Shown here in pieces: positions 1-6,916 of a stretch of DNA of 10,305 bases. Under the pieces are notes generated by a model, which did not search any database, was not told where the DNA came from, and saw only the letters and a program-made list of their open reading frames with translations. This stretch comes from Tissierellia bacterium (GTDB lineage Bacteria; Bacillota; Clostridia; Tissierellales; Tepidimicrobiaceae). The DNA lies in assembly GCA_012518745.1 (NCBI GenBank), contig JAAYRM010000107.1:1-10305 (forward strand). The letters are read 5' to 3'. Numbering within the stretch: the stretch's first letter is position 1; each line of letters opens with the position of its first letter. The position numbers were made by a program, and so were the translations under genes.

Positions 1-90
1 ATTTGCCATAGGCATATAGTCGTTTATAAATATATTCTCTATAGGTGTATCACCTAAATCTATATCCGTAGTTTCAATGGTAAAATTCAT
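1..90 (-). CDS. DnaD-domain replication protein, N-terminal 30 codons only (runs off left edge)
   Basis: Only the first 30 codons are present, beginning MNFTIETTDIDLG and continuing to IENIFINDYMPMAN. The 'IENIFIN(D/E)YMP' opening is, from memory, typical of clostridial DnaD-domain proteins encoded near dnaB and a DnaC-type helicase loader. Members bind DNA and help load the replicative helicase at initiation or restart. The start is well supported: GGGGTGA lies five bases before the ATG, and the TAG stop of the upstream acetyltransferase gene runs into this ribosome binding site, leaving a 10-bp gap. Lying downstream of dnaB fits a replication role. The DnaD domain itself is outside the window, so the assignment rests on the N-terminal peptide and context. 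Confidence 0.7.
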   Translation of the reverse strand, partial: MNFTIETTDIDLGDTPIENIFINDYMPMAN

Positions 91-100
91 GGTTTCACCC

Positions 101-685
101 CTATTCCCCATATACATCCCTATCTACCCTCATCTTATAGATATAATTATATATCTTTCCATCCATTATTTGAAATGCGGTACTTGCTTCTAAAAAAAAG
201 ATATTATTCCTGTCTATATGCTGATCAAAAAACAAATCCAGATACCTGTCTACGATACGAAAACCACATTTTTGATAGCATTTGATTGCCCTTTGATTGA
301 ATTCAGCCACCTCAAGGTACATGGTCCTCATCCTGAGCATATTAAAATAGTAATCTAGATAGGCCGAGATAGCGTCGGTTCCATAGCCTTGATCTATGTA
401 ATTGGGGTCAAATACCACGCCTAATACGGCATCCCTCCACAATCTCCTTATATTCTTGATACCAATGTATCCGATAAATATGGAATCATCATTAAATACA
501 CTATAGTACCTGCTATTTCCCCTCGCAACCTTGTGATCATACCATCCCTCTAAATCCCCAGGAGCCGATAGGGATAAATTATAGTCAAAAAATAGAGGGT
601 TATCATGTTTCCCCCAATTGGTTATAAGATGAATATCCTCTAGCTTCATTGGGGTTATTATAACTCTCCTACCTCTTATCTTCAT
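101..685 (-). CDS. GNAT-family N-acetyltransferase (RimJ/RimL-like)
   Basis: The 194-residue protein has the layout of a GNAT acetyltransferase, which moves acetyl from acetyl-CoA to an amine such as a protein N-terminus, a small molecule or an antibiotic. The opening IRGRRVIITPMKLEDI matches the first strand and helix of RimJ/RimL-like members. An acetyl-CoA pyrophosphate-binding loop is visible as DQGYGTDAI around residues 98-106, and the late motif N130-x6-Y137-xxx-GF141-142 is the usual C-terminal signature. I chose the ATG at 683-685 because GGGGGAAG (694-701) sits 8 bases before it. The ATG at 701-703 would add six residues but has no ribosome binding site. It follows dnaB by 51 bp and precedes the dnaD-like gene by 10 bp, so it is probably co-transcribed. 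The substrate cannot be deduced. Confidence 0.85.
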   Translation of the reverse strand: MKIRGRRVIITPMKLEDIHLITNWGKHDNPLFFDYNLSLSAPGDLEGWYDHKVARGNSRYYSVFNDDSIFIGYIGIKNIRRLWRDAVLGVVFDPNYIDQGYGTDAISAYLDYYFNMLRMRTMYLEVAEFNQRAIKCYQKCGFRIVDRYLDLFFDQHIDRNNIFFLEASTAFQIMDGKIYNYIYKMRVDRDVYGE

Positions 686-701
686 AGCGACTACTTCCCC
701 C
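686..701 (-). promoter_or_regulatory. Ribosome binding site deciding the acetyltransferase start
   Basis: On the minus strand GGGGGAAG (694-701) stands 8 bases before the ATG at 683-685. The alternative ATG at 701-703 is preceded only by AT-rich sequence with no purine-rich match to 16S rRNA. This supports the shorter protein. Confidence 0.6.
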
Positions 702-736
702 ATATGAATTATAGATATAATTCTAATCTATATAAT

Positions 737-2080
737 CTAATCATTTCTAATGTTTTCCTTGTTCAGGAATTTGGTAAACTCCTTCTTCCATACCAATTCC
801 ACGGTTCCAGTTGGACCATTCCTATGCTTTGCGATTATCACTTCTCCGATATTCTTTTTATCCGAATCCTCATGATAATAGTCATCCCTATATAGAAACA
901 TTACCACATCAGCATCCTGCTCTATAGCACCTGAATCCCTCAGGTCCGAAAGGATGGGCCTATGATCCGAGGTACGTAATTCCGGGGCACGTGATAGTTG
1001 GGATAGGGCTACTACTGGGCAGTCCATCTCCTTGGCCAGGGCCTTAAGGCCCCTTGATATAGTCGATATCTCCTGCTGCCTATTTTCCTGCCGCCCCTCG
1101 GATTGCATAAGCTGCAGATAATCTATGACTATCAAATCCAATCCCTTTTCTAGTTTCAGGCGTCTACACTTAGCCTTCATCTCTATCAGCGATATACCTG
1201 CGGTATCATCGATGGATATGTCGACCTGGGATAGCGGGGCCATTATATCTATTATCTTCATCCATTCATCCTCATCTAGCCTTCCACCGATTATCTTCTG
1301 CAGATCCACATGCGCAGATGAGGCTATCATCCTCTGCACCAATTGCTCCCTAGACATCTCTAAGGAAAAGATCGCCACGCTGGCCCCGGTTTTCAGGGCA
1401 CTATTTACAGCTATATTGATTCCTAGAGCTGTTTTCCCCATCGAGGGCCTTGCAGCCAGAAGGATCAGATCGGATTTCTGCATTCCGGATAACTTGCTAT
1501 CTATATCCACAAATCCCGTAGTCAATCCGGTTAGTTGACCCTGATTTGCAGCCATCTCCTCTATCTTGGAGAAGCTATCCAATAATACCTCTTTTATGGG
1601 CACAAATCCATCCCTATGCCTCCCCTGTGTAATATCAAATATACTCTTTTCCGCCTGCTCGATTATAGCATTTACTTCCTCGCTATCCTCGTAGCTCTTG
1701 CCCATTATATCATCACAGGAATCTATTAATCGCCTTAATATGGATTTTTCCTCTACTATATTACAATAGTATTTTATATTTGAGGTGATGGCTACCCCCC
1801 CAGAAAGATCGGCTAGATAGCTAACCCCTCCTATGTTCTCCAAGGTTCCCCTTCTCCTCAGTTCCTCGGATAATGTTATGAGGTCCACGGGTTCACCCTT
1901 GTTGAACAACTCCACCACGGTTTCAAATATTTCCTTATTGGCTTCCCTATAGAAATCATCCGGATGAAGCTGTTCTATTGCAATATTTATGGCCTCCTTA
2001 TTTAAAATCATCGCTCCTAATACAGATTGTTCCGCCTCTAGACTATGAGGGGGAATTCTACCTAGTGCATGGGCTTCCAT
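737..2080 (-). CDS. dnaB: Replicative DNA helicase DnaB (called DnaC in Bacillus)
   Basis: This 447-residue protein is the hexameric helicase that unwinds DNA at the fork using ATP. The N-terminal domain starts with the typical PPHSLEAEQSVLGAM (10-24), which packs as a trimer of dimers and contacts primase. A linker near 150-185 leads to a RecA-like core: Walker A ARPSMGKTA (210-218), catalytic glutamate in FSLEMS (E241), Walker B LIVIDYLQL (316-324), sensor glutamine in ALSQLSR (Q361), and the arginine-finger region KHRNGPTG (418-425). Length is usual for the family and no intein is inserted at the Walker sites. AGAGGTGG precedes the ATG. It follows rplI by 12 bp in the familiar Firmicutes order DUF2232-gdpP-rplI-dnaB. 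Confidence 0.98.
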   Translation of the reverse strand: MEAHALGRIPPHSLEAEQSVLGAMILNKEAINIAIEQLHPDDFYREANKEIFETVVELFNKGEPVDLITLSEELRRRGTLENIGGVSYLADLSGGVAITSNIKYYCNIVEEKSILRRLIDSCDDIMGKSYEDSEEVNAIIEQAEKSIFDITQGRHRDGFVPIKEVLLDSFSKIEEMAANQGQLTGLTTGFVDIDSKLSGMQKSDLILLAARPSMGKTALGINIAVNSALKTGASVAIFSLEMSREQLVQRMIASSAHVDLQKIIGGRLDEDEWMKIIDIMAPLSQVDISIDDTAGISLIEMKAKCRRLKLEKGLDLIVIDYLQLMQSEGRQENRQQEISTISRGLKALAKEMDCPVVALSQLSRAPELRTSDHRPILSDLRDSGAIEQDADVVMFLYRDDYYHEDSDKKNIGEVIIAKHRNGPTGTVELVWKKEFTKFLNKENIRND

Positions 2081-2092
2081 TAAACCACCTCT

Positions 2093-2539
2093 CTACTCTT
2101 CCACGATCTTTACCTTTAATACGGCCGAAACCCCTTGATAAACCCTGATTTCAACCTCGGTTTCCCCAATCGATTTTATGCTATCCTTCAATTCTATCTT
2201 TCGCCTATCTATCTCTATATCATGCTGTTCCATCAGAGCCTTTGATATATCACTAGATGTGATGGAACCAAATAGGCGGCCGCCTTCGCCTGCCTTGCCC
2301 TTTAATTCCACACTCAACGATTCTATTCGCTCCTTGAGCTTGGTGGCCTGTTCAAGTTCCTCTTCCCGTCTAGCCTCCTCAAGTTTTCGTCGCTTCTTCC
2401 ATTCCTTTCTATTCTTTGGGGTTGCCTCTATGGCCAATTCCCTTGGAAATAAAAAATTCCTTGCATAGCCGGTCTTGGCATTGACTAGATCCCCTCTTTT
2501 CCCCACTCCTTTTACATCCTCTAATAAGATTACCTTCAT
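2093..2539 (-). CDS. rplI: 50S ribosomal protein L9
   Basis: At 148 residues this is a full-length L9, which binds 23S rRNA domain V at the base of the L1 stalk and helps hold the reading frame. The N-terminal RNA-binding domain shows MKVILLEDVKGVGKRGD and the GYARNFLFPRELA segment (24-36). A long charged helix rich in Lys, Arg and Glu spans about 42-75. The C-terminal domain carries the signature GKAGEGGRLFGSITSSDI (81-98). Its ATG overlaps the TGA of gdpP in an ATGA (2536-2539), so translation is likely coupled. A ribosome binding site GGAAGGTGA lies inside the end of gdpP. Confidence 0.98.
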   Translation of the reverse strand: MKVILLEDVKGVGKRGDLVNAKTGYARNFLFPRELAIEATPKNRKEWKKRRKLEEARREEELEQATKLKERIESLSVELKGKAGEGGRLFGSITSSDISKALMEQHDIEIDRRKIELKDSIKSIGETEVEIRVYQGVSAVLKVKIVEE

Positions 2540-4536
2540 TCTTCTTCACCTTCCTCTAGATACTCTCCTATAGAATCTATAAGTTTCTTCTCTGCTTCCT
2601 CCATCGAAATCTTTCCAAGTTGTGCCCCAGCACTGGTTAGATGGCCCCCACCACCAAACCTTTCCAATATCAATTGTACACTTATATCCCCCAGGGATCT
2701 ACCGCTTATATGGATTCTTTCCTTCAGCCTAGCTAGGACAAAGGAAGCCTCTATGCCATTTATATTCAACAGATCATTGGCTGCTTGGGCCGCAATCAAT
2801 ATGGAATCATCCATATCTTCATCCAACTTACCTATAGCAACCCTGTTAAATACTATTTTAGATCTTCTAATTACCTCCGCCTTATTCAAAAATGTATTGA
2901 AATCGTCCTTGAACAGCTGTTTCACCCTTGCGGTGTCTGCGCCCGCCCTCTTCAGTATCGAGGCGGCCTCAAAGGTGCGGACCCCCGTCTGATAGGTAAA
3001 GTTCTTGGTATCCATGGCTATCCCCGCTAGTAATGCATCCGCTTCAAATTTGCTTATCTCCATATCATCGAGCATATAATAGAGTATCTCGGTCACCAGC
3101 TCACAAGTCGAAGAGGCATAGGGTTCCAAATAGGTCAACACTGGATCCTCTATAAACTCCGCTCCCCTCCTATGGTGATCTATCAATACTATCTTATCGG
3201 CCAGTTGAAACAGCTCGGGCTTTTCGGTAAAACTTGGCCTATGATTATCCACTGCAACCAGTAGGGAGGACTCATCCATCATCTCCATCGCCCTATCCGG
3301 GGGAATGATAGAATCCAGATACTCCGGTTCCTCCATCTTTATCCTATTATATATATGGATTATGGATGGATTTGGGCCTGATAATACGAGATATCCCCTT
3401 TTGCCCCTGCTCCTGACCGCCCTTATTACCCCTATAGCAGCCCCAAAGGAGTCCATATCGGCATTTCTATGTCCGATTACAAATACCCGATCGGATTGAT
3501 CTATGAGTTGCTTTAATGCATGGGATATAACCCTCGATCTGACCTTGTTTCTTTTTTCAACCGCCTTGGTTTTGCCCCCATAGAAGCTTAGATTATCGTC
3601 CTGCTTAACCACTGCCTGATCTCCACCCCTGCCCAAAGCGATATCCATGGCCGCCTTTGCATATTCATAGGTTCTATTGGGATTTTTACCATTTTCCCCT
3701 ATTCCCATACTAAGGGTTATAGATATGGTATTGCCCTTATCAATTTTTCTAATCCTATCCAGGATATCAAATTTTCTCTTCTTTATCTCCTCTAGGTCCT
3801 TATTTTCAAACACCAATAGGTACCTATCATTTTCATATTTTCTTGCAAATCCATTGTTATCCGTAGCATATGAGCCTATGATCTTATCTATCTCAGCCAA
3901 TACCAACGGTCTGGACACCCCAGGAGTTGAGTTTCTGACCTCGTCATAATTATCTACATAGGCTAGACATAGCACCAGCTGTTCATCATGATACCTATTG
4001 CTCAGCCTCTTCTCCGCTGTCCTATCCACCCAATATAGCATTATTATATTCCCTTTTTCACTAATCGTCCTCTCTATATCCACTATATTATAATATACAT
4101 CATAGTATCTATTCTTATATCGTATATCTATAGAAGCTTCTCCCTGATCTTGGGCTATCTCCTCCATATCCAATTCAGGTATCAGTTCCTCTATCCCCTT
4201 GTTCAATATATCCTTTTCATCGATCATCTCGATGAATCTGGTATTATACCAACTGATGGTCCCATCCATCTCTAACATCACTAACGGGAAAGGCATATTG
4301 AATACCGCATGCTTGGTAACCGAATCAAATTCTTCTACCAACTCCTCTATATATCTAGTCCATTCCCTCTCCTTATCATCTATGGTCCTTATATAATGAT
4401 ATATTAAATAGGCCAGGGCAATAGCCCAGATCAAGGCCAATATGGGTTGATAGTAGCCTATTATGGCTATAAGACACCCTATCACTATCAGGTATACCTT
4501 TGTATCCTTCCAGTTGAATATATTGCTTTCCTTCAT
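2536..4536 (-). CDS. gdpP: Cyclic-di-AMP phosphodiesterase GdpP (YybT family)
   Basis: The 666-residue membrane enzyme hydrolyses c-di-AMP to pApA, setting the level of a messenger that controls potassium, osmolytes and wall stress. Two membrane helices lie at about 13-29 and 31-49. A PAS domain follows (about 75-170), then a degenerate GGDEF domain (about 180-310). The DHH domain (about 335-510) holds GHRNADMDS (355-363: H356, D360, D362), VDNHRP (D430), IDHHRRG (D453, H454, H455) and AMDTKNF (D509), which are the positions expected to bind manganese. The DHHA1 domain (about 560-655) carries GGGGHLTSAGAQL (628-640). The catalytic set looks complete. AGGAGG lies 6 bases before the ATG. The DUF2232 gene is 20 bp upstream and rplI overlaps by 4 bp. 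Confidence 0.96.
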   Translation of the reverse strand: MKESNIFNWKDTKVYLIVIGCLIAIIGYYQPILALIWAIALAYLIYHYIRTIDDKEREWTRYIEELVEEFDSVTKHAVFNMPFPLVMLEMDGTISWYNTRFIEMIDEKDILNKGIEELIPELDMEEIAQDQGEASIDIRYKNRYYDVYYNIVDIERTISEKGNIIMLYWVDRTAEKRLSNRYHDEQLVLCLAYVDNYDEVRNSTPGVSRPLVLAEIDKIIGSYATDNNGFARKYENDRYLLVFENKDLEEIKKRKFDILDRIRKIDKGNTISITLSMGIGENGKNPNRTYEYAKAAMDIALGRGGDQAVVKQDDNLSFYGGKTKAVEKRNKVRSRVISHALKQLIDQSDRVFVIGHRNADMDSFGAAIGVIRAVRSRGKRGYLVLSGPNPSIIHIYNRIKMEEPEYLDSIIPPDRAMEMMDESSLLVAVDNHRPSFTEKPELFQLADKIVLIDHHRRGAEFIEDPVLTYLEPYASSTCELVTEILYYMLDDMEISKFEADALLAGIAMDTKNFTYQTGVRTFEAASILKRAGADTARVKQLFKDDFNTFLNKAEVIRRSKIVFNRVAIGKLDEDMDDSILIAAQAANDLLNINGIEASFVLARLKERIHISGRSLGDISVQLILERFGGGGHLTSAGAQLGKISMEEAEKKLIDSIGEYLEEGEEE

Positions 4537-4556
4537 TATAATCCTCCTATTGGGAA

Positions 4557-5513
4557 TTACGTAGTCCGCCCAAGCTTTCTAAAATCAATTATGACATCTA
4601 GAAGCCCTATAATCGATATGATCCAACCAAAGGGCAACAATACCATCAACAATATGATGATAATACCCCTTAGAAATATTGGAAACTTCATCGCTATAAG
4701 TTTGTAATCCACCACGGATAAACCCTGTATGAAAAATATAAAGAATATGAGCACCGTAATATTTAAGAGTATGGTTTCATAATAGAATAATTTTAAACCC
4801 TTTAATATAAAAGCCCCGATAAACATAATCCCCGTTCCCAATAATATATTGCTAGGTAACTGCAACCTAGAAAATCTAGGAATTGATACGATCCCATATC
4901 CCCATCTTCTGAGTATCAACACCGATATCAAGTAATTGATATAGGCTATCGCTAGGGAAAATATTATCATTATGGAGGGCATGATCAATATCGTATATTG
5001 TACAATCCCTTCCAATCCATCGCCTATCTTCAACATCTCATAGGAAGATAGATCCATGTTTTTCAAGGCATTCATTTGCCCATCCAATAGTTGAGCAAGA
5101 CGTTCCTCTAATTGATTGATCAGGCTTATACCGGTAACACCCTTCATTACAATCATTATAATTAAAAATGAGATGAACAAAAGCAGGGTGGAAGATGATA
5201 TTATCTCAAGCGATTTTCTTCTCCGCTCTATGGTATAGTTTAATACGATGCTCAGGGGTGCAAAGGCTATTATTATGGATATGGCGAATACCATATCAAC
5301 TACCATGCCGATAATTAAGGCCGATATTAATAATCCCGTTACATTATAATTTATGCCATGCCTAATCCCTAGTATTATAAAATAAACCGGGTACAGGAAC
5401 ATGAGTTCTGGTATGTAGTAGATCACCACGAGCATATAGACTACCGATATCGCTATTGCAAGTATGGTCTCCAGAAATACATTCCTTTTTCCCTCATCCT
5501 TCCTCAAGTTCAT
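4557..5513 (-). CDS. DUF2232 (YybS-like) multi-pass membrane protein
   Basis: This 318-residue hydrophobic protein matches the YybS/DUF2232 family by content and by position directly before gdpP, as in Bacillus. No reaction is established for it. Hydrophobic segments are visible at about 14-34, 36-50, 58-93, 106-124, 168-200, 222-240, 246-265 and 279-308, giving roughly eight spans. A hydrophilic loop of about 40 residues (132-168) follows the fifth. Basic stretches ERRRK (96-100) and LRRWG (201-205) suggest cytoplasmic turns. The C-terminus ends GLLDVIIDFRK, recalling the family's last segment. AGGAGTGA overlaps the region just before the ATG, and the MazG-like gene ends 11 bp upstream. Membrane location is secure, but any transport or GdpP-partner role is inference. 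Confidence 0.85.
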   Translation of the reverse strand: MNLRKDEGKRNVFLETILAIAISVVYMLVVIYYIPELMFLYPVYFIILGIRHGINYNVTGLLISALIIGMVVDMVFAISIIIAFAPLSIVLNYTIERRRKSLEIISSSTLLLFISFLIIMIVMKGVTGISLINQLEERLAQLLDGQMNALKNMDLSSYEMLKIGDGLEGIVQYTILIMPSIMIIFSLAIAYINYLISVLILRRWGYGIVSIPRFSRLQLPSNILLGTGIMFIGAFILKGLKLFYYETILLNITVLIFFIFFIQGLSVVDYKLIAMKFPIFLRGIIIILLMVLLPFGWIISIIGLLDVIIDFRKLGRTT

Positions 5514-5524
5514 TCACTCCTATT

Positions 5525-5839
5525 CTAACTAGACATCAAAAATTCCAACAGTTCACTCAAATCTCCATGCCATTGCTCTATCTTATGCTCCTCTATTAGA
5601 TTCAGTTTTACCTTATCTAGTAAACTAGAGCCCACATCCTCATAATCAACGCCCAACCTTTTACTCAATAAAAGGGATGAAAGTATTACATTAGCGATTA
5701 AATCCTCTATATCCTCCTTCGCATCATATTCCCCATCGGCTAGAATCTTATATAATGAGGCTACGGAGGATAGTATTTCACCTTTTAACCATTCTATAGT
5801 CCTTAGGTTTTTTATTATATCTAAATCTCTTTTATCCAT
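5525..5839 (-). CDS. Small MazG-like family protein, function unknown
   Basis: The protein is about 104 residues, mostly helical and acidic, resembling the MazG-like family seen in clostridia. The core reads KNLRTIEWLKGEILSSVA, then IEDLIANVILSSLLLSKRLG. True MazG pyrophosphatases hydrolyse NTPs with an EExxE...ExxxD metal site. Here the first half has only E-W-L-K-G-E, and the expected second aspartate appears as Asn in EDLIAN, so catalysis is doubtful. Starts at 5842 and 5839 are adjacent (ATGATG). GGGGG at 5847-5851 is 7 bases from the second, which I prefer. A longer reading frame to 5950 would run back through the promoter and terminator and is unlikely. It is the first gene after the promoter at 5886-5914 and heads the DUF2232-gdpP-rplI-dnaB run. 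Confidence 0.8.
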   Translation of the reverse strand: MDKRDLDIIKNLRTIEWLKGEILSSVASLYKILADGEYDAKEDIEDLIANVILSSLLLSKRLGVDYEDVGSSLLDKVKLNLIEEHKIEQWHGDLSELLEFLMSS

Positions 5840-5885
5840 CATATATCCCCCGTCTAATTCAATGATTAAAAATGGTCTTATTAAG

Positions 5886-5914
5886 ATAATACAGAGTAAG
5901 GTATTGTATGTCAA
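5886..5914 (-). promoter_or_regulatory. Near-consensus sigma-A promoter for the MazG-like/gdpP/rplI/dnaB operon
   Basis: Read on the minus strand, a perfect -35 box TTGACA (5909-5914) is followed by exactly 17 bases (5892-5908) and a -10 box TATTAT (5886-5891). Transcription should start near 5879, giving a leader of about 40 bases. It lies immediately after the rpsR terminator and before the MazG-like gene, where a new transcription unit is expected. Confidence 0.85.
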
Positions 5915-5941
5915 ACAAAAAAGAGAGGAAACTCCTCTCTT
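5914..5941 (-). terminator. Rho-independent terminator of rpsF-ssb-rpsR
   Basis: On the minus strand AAGAGAGGA (5933-5941) pairs perfectly with TCCTCTCTT (5921-5929) across a three-base loop GTT, and is followed by a T-rich tract TTTTGTTT. The first two bases of the stem are the last two bases of the rpsR TAA stop, so the terminator starts inside the stop codon. Confidence 0.92.
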
Positions 5942-6164
5942 AATCTGCACTATATGGTAGCAATGCTATCTGCCTTGAACGTTTTATTGCCCTTGTCAGT
6001 TCCCTTTGATGTTTTGAACAATTACCAGAGATTCTTCTTGGGAGAATTTTTCCTCTATCGGTAACATATTTTTTTAATGTATTTACATCTTTATAATCTA
6101 TAGTCGCAATTTTGTTTGCACAGAAATTGCAAATACGTTTTCTCGGTCTAAACTTCCTCTGCAT
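5940..6164 (-). CDS. rpsR: 30S ribosomal protein S18
   Basis: This 74-residue basic protein is S18, which binds the 16S central domain as a heterodimer with S6. The sequence shows the conserved TIDYKDVNTLKKYVTDRGKI and LPRRISGNCSKHQR segments. It retains C12, C15, C49 and H52, a set able to bind zinc, and so looks like the cysteine-bearing form of S18. AGGAGG precedes the ATG, and the TAA stop of ssb merges with this site as TAAGGAGG. It is the last gene of the rpsF-ssb-rpsR unit, with the terminator stem beginning in its stop codon. Confidence 0.98.
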   Translation of the reverse strand: MQRKFRPRKRICNFCANKIATIDYKDVNTLKKYVTDRGKILPRRISGNCSKHQRELTRAIKRSRQIALLPYSAD

Positions 6165-6176
6165 CTATATACCTCC

Positions 6177-6611
6177 TTAGAATGGAATGTTATCGCCATC
6201 TGCAGGATCAAAGCCACCTATATCTGTAAAACCATCATCGATACTATCAGAAGTTGGTCTCCTGTCACTATCTCCCCATTCTAAAAATTGAACCCTTTCC
6301 GCTACGACCTCGGTTACATATCTCCTGTTGCCATCATTATCATCATAACTTCTGGATTGAATTCTTCCCTGAACAGCAGTTAACCTTCCTTTAGCTAGAT
6401 AATTTGCACAGTTTTCCGCCTGTTTACCCCAGACAACGATGTTTATAAAGTCGGCTGTTGGTTGTCCCTTGGCTTCCATCTCCTGCCTCTTCTCCCTGGA
6501 AACCTGTTTGTCTACTGCCAATGCAAAATTGGATACGGCAGTTCCCGTATTAGGTATATACCTCAGTTCTGGGTCTCTCGTCAATCTTCCAATTAACACC
6601 ACATTATTCAA
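6177..6611 (-). CDS. ssb: Single-stranded DNA-binding protein SSB
   Basis: SSB coats single-stranded DNA in replication and repair and recruits partners through its tail. From the preferred TTG start at 6609-6611 the protein is 144 residues and begins MNNVVLIGRLTRDPELRY, the standard start of the family. The OB-fold occupies about 1-112, with IVVWGKQAENCANYLAKG (58-75) and the strand VQGRIQSRSY. A short linker of about 25 residues leads to an acidic tip ending DGDNIPF, the protein-interaction tail. A GTG at 6621-6623 would add four residues (MVFW), but it lies inside the ribosome binding site. The gene sits 20 bp after rpsF and 12 bp before rpsR. The conserved N- and C-terminal ends suggest this is the main replication SSB. 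Confidence 0.97.
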   Translation of the reverse strand: MNNVVLIGRLTRDPELRYIPNTGTAVSNFALAVDKQVSREKRQEMEAKGQPTADFINIVVWGKQAENCANYLAKGRLTAVQGRIQSRSYDDNDGNRRYVTEVVAERVQFLEWGDSDRRPTSDSIDDGFTDIGGFDPADGDNIPF

Positions 6612-6626
6612 CCAAAACACCACCTT
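6609..6626 (-). promoter_or_regulatory. Ribosome binding site that places ssb at a TTG start
   Basis: AAGGTGGTG (6618-6626) matches AAGGAGGTG at eight of nine bases and lies six bases before TTG (6609-6611). The competing GTG codons at 6621-6623 and 6618-6620 are part of this site and have no site of their own. Confidence 0.65.
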
Positions 6627-6631
6627 ATTTT

Positions 6632-6916
6632 TTATTCATCGACCCTAATTATCATGTTCCTCATAACACCATCTGTGATCTTACATATCCTGTCCAATTC
6701 ATCAATGGTCGATGTCTCAGCTTCAAACTCAACTACTATATAGTATCCCTCGGTCAAATCATCGATCTCATAGGCGAGTTTTCTATTCCCCCACTCATCA
6801 ATTTTAGTGATGGATCCATGACTCTCTATAACACCTTTTAATCTGTCAAATATCTGCTCCCTATCCTCTTCCTCTAGATTCGGTAGGAATATAAAAACAC
6901 CCTCATATTTTCTCAT
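6632..6916 (-). CDS. rpsF: 30S ribosomal protein S6
   Basis: The 94-residue protein is S6, which binds 16S rRNA together with S18. Visible family features are the opening MRKYEGVFIFLPNLEEEDR, the central DEWGNRKLAYEIDDLTEGYYIVVEF (about 41-65) and the closing DGVMRNMIIRVDE. It has no long C-terminal extension. AAAGGAGGTGA, an almost perfect ribosome binding site, stands seven bases before the ATG. It is the first gene of its unit, preceded by a promoter at 6976-7004 and a leader with a perfect inverted repeat. In many bacteria the S6:S18 dimer represses its own mRNA through such a leader, so this gene is probably autoregulated. Confidence 0.98.
   Translation of the reverse strand: MRKYEGVFIFLPNLEEEDREQIFDRLKGVIESHGSITKIDEWGNRKLAYEIDDLTEGYYIVVEFEAETSTIDELDRICKITDGVMRNMIIRVDE

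Noticed and set aside
704..736. AT-rich inverted repeat TATAGAT...ATCTATA and a TATAAT-like box between dnaB and the acetyltransferase gene
   Set aside because: The stem is all A/T except one pair per arm, has no T-tract after it, and the TATAAT has no -35 partner at a usable distance. I could not support a terminator or promoter.
2178..2468. Open frames on the plus strand opposite rplI, dnaB, gdpP and others
   Set aside because: All lie antisense to well-recognised genes, give low-complexity Ser/Ile-rich peptides, and lack good ribosome binding sites.
5843..5950. N-terminal extension of the MazG-like protein to 5950
   Set aside because: It would be translated from within the terminator and through the promoter, its added residues look unlike the family, and no ribosome binding site is present.
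5940..6916. SSB and flanking genes as part of a phage or mobile island
   Set aside because: The rpsF-ssb-rpsR order is a standard chromosomal unit, with no integrase, repeat boundaries or change in codon style.
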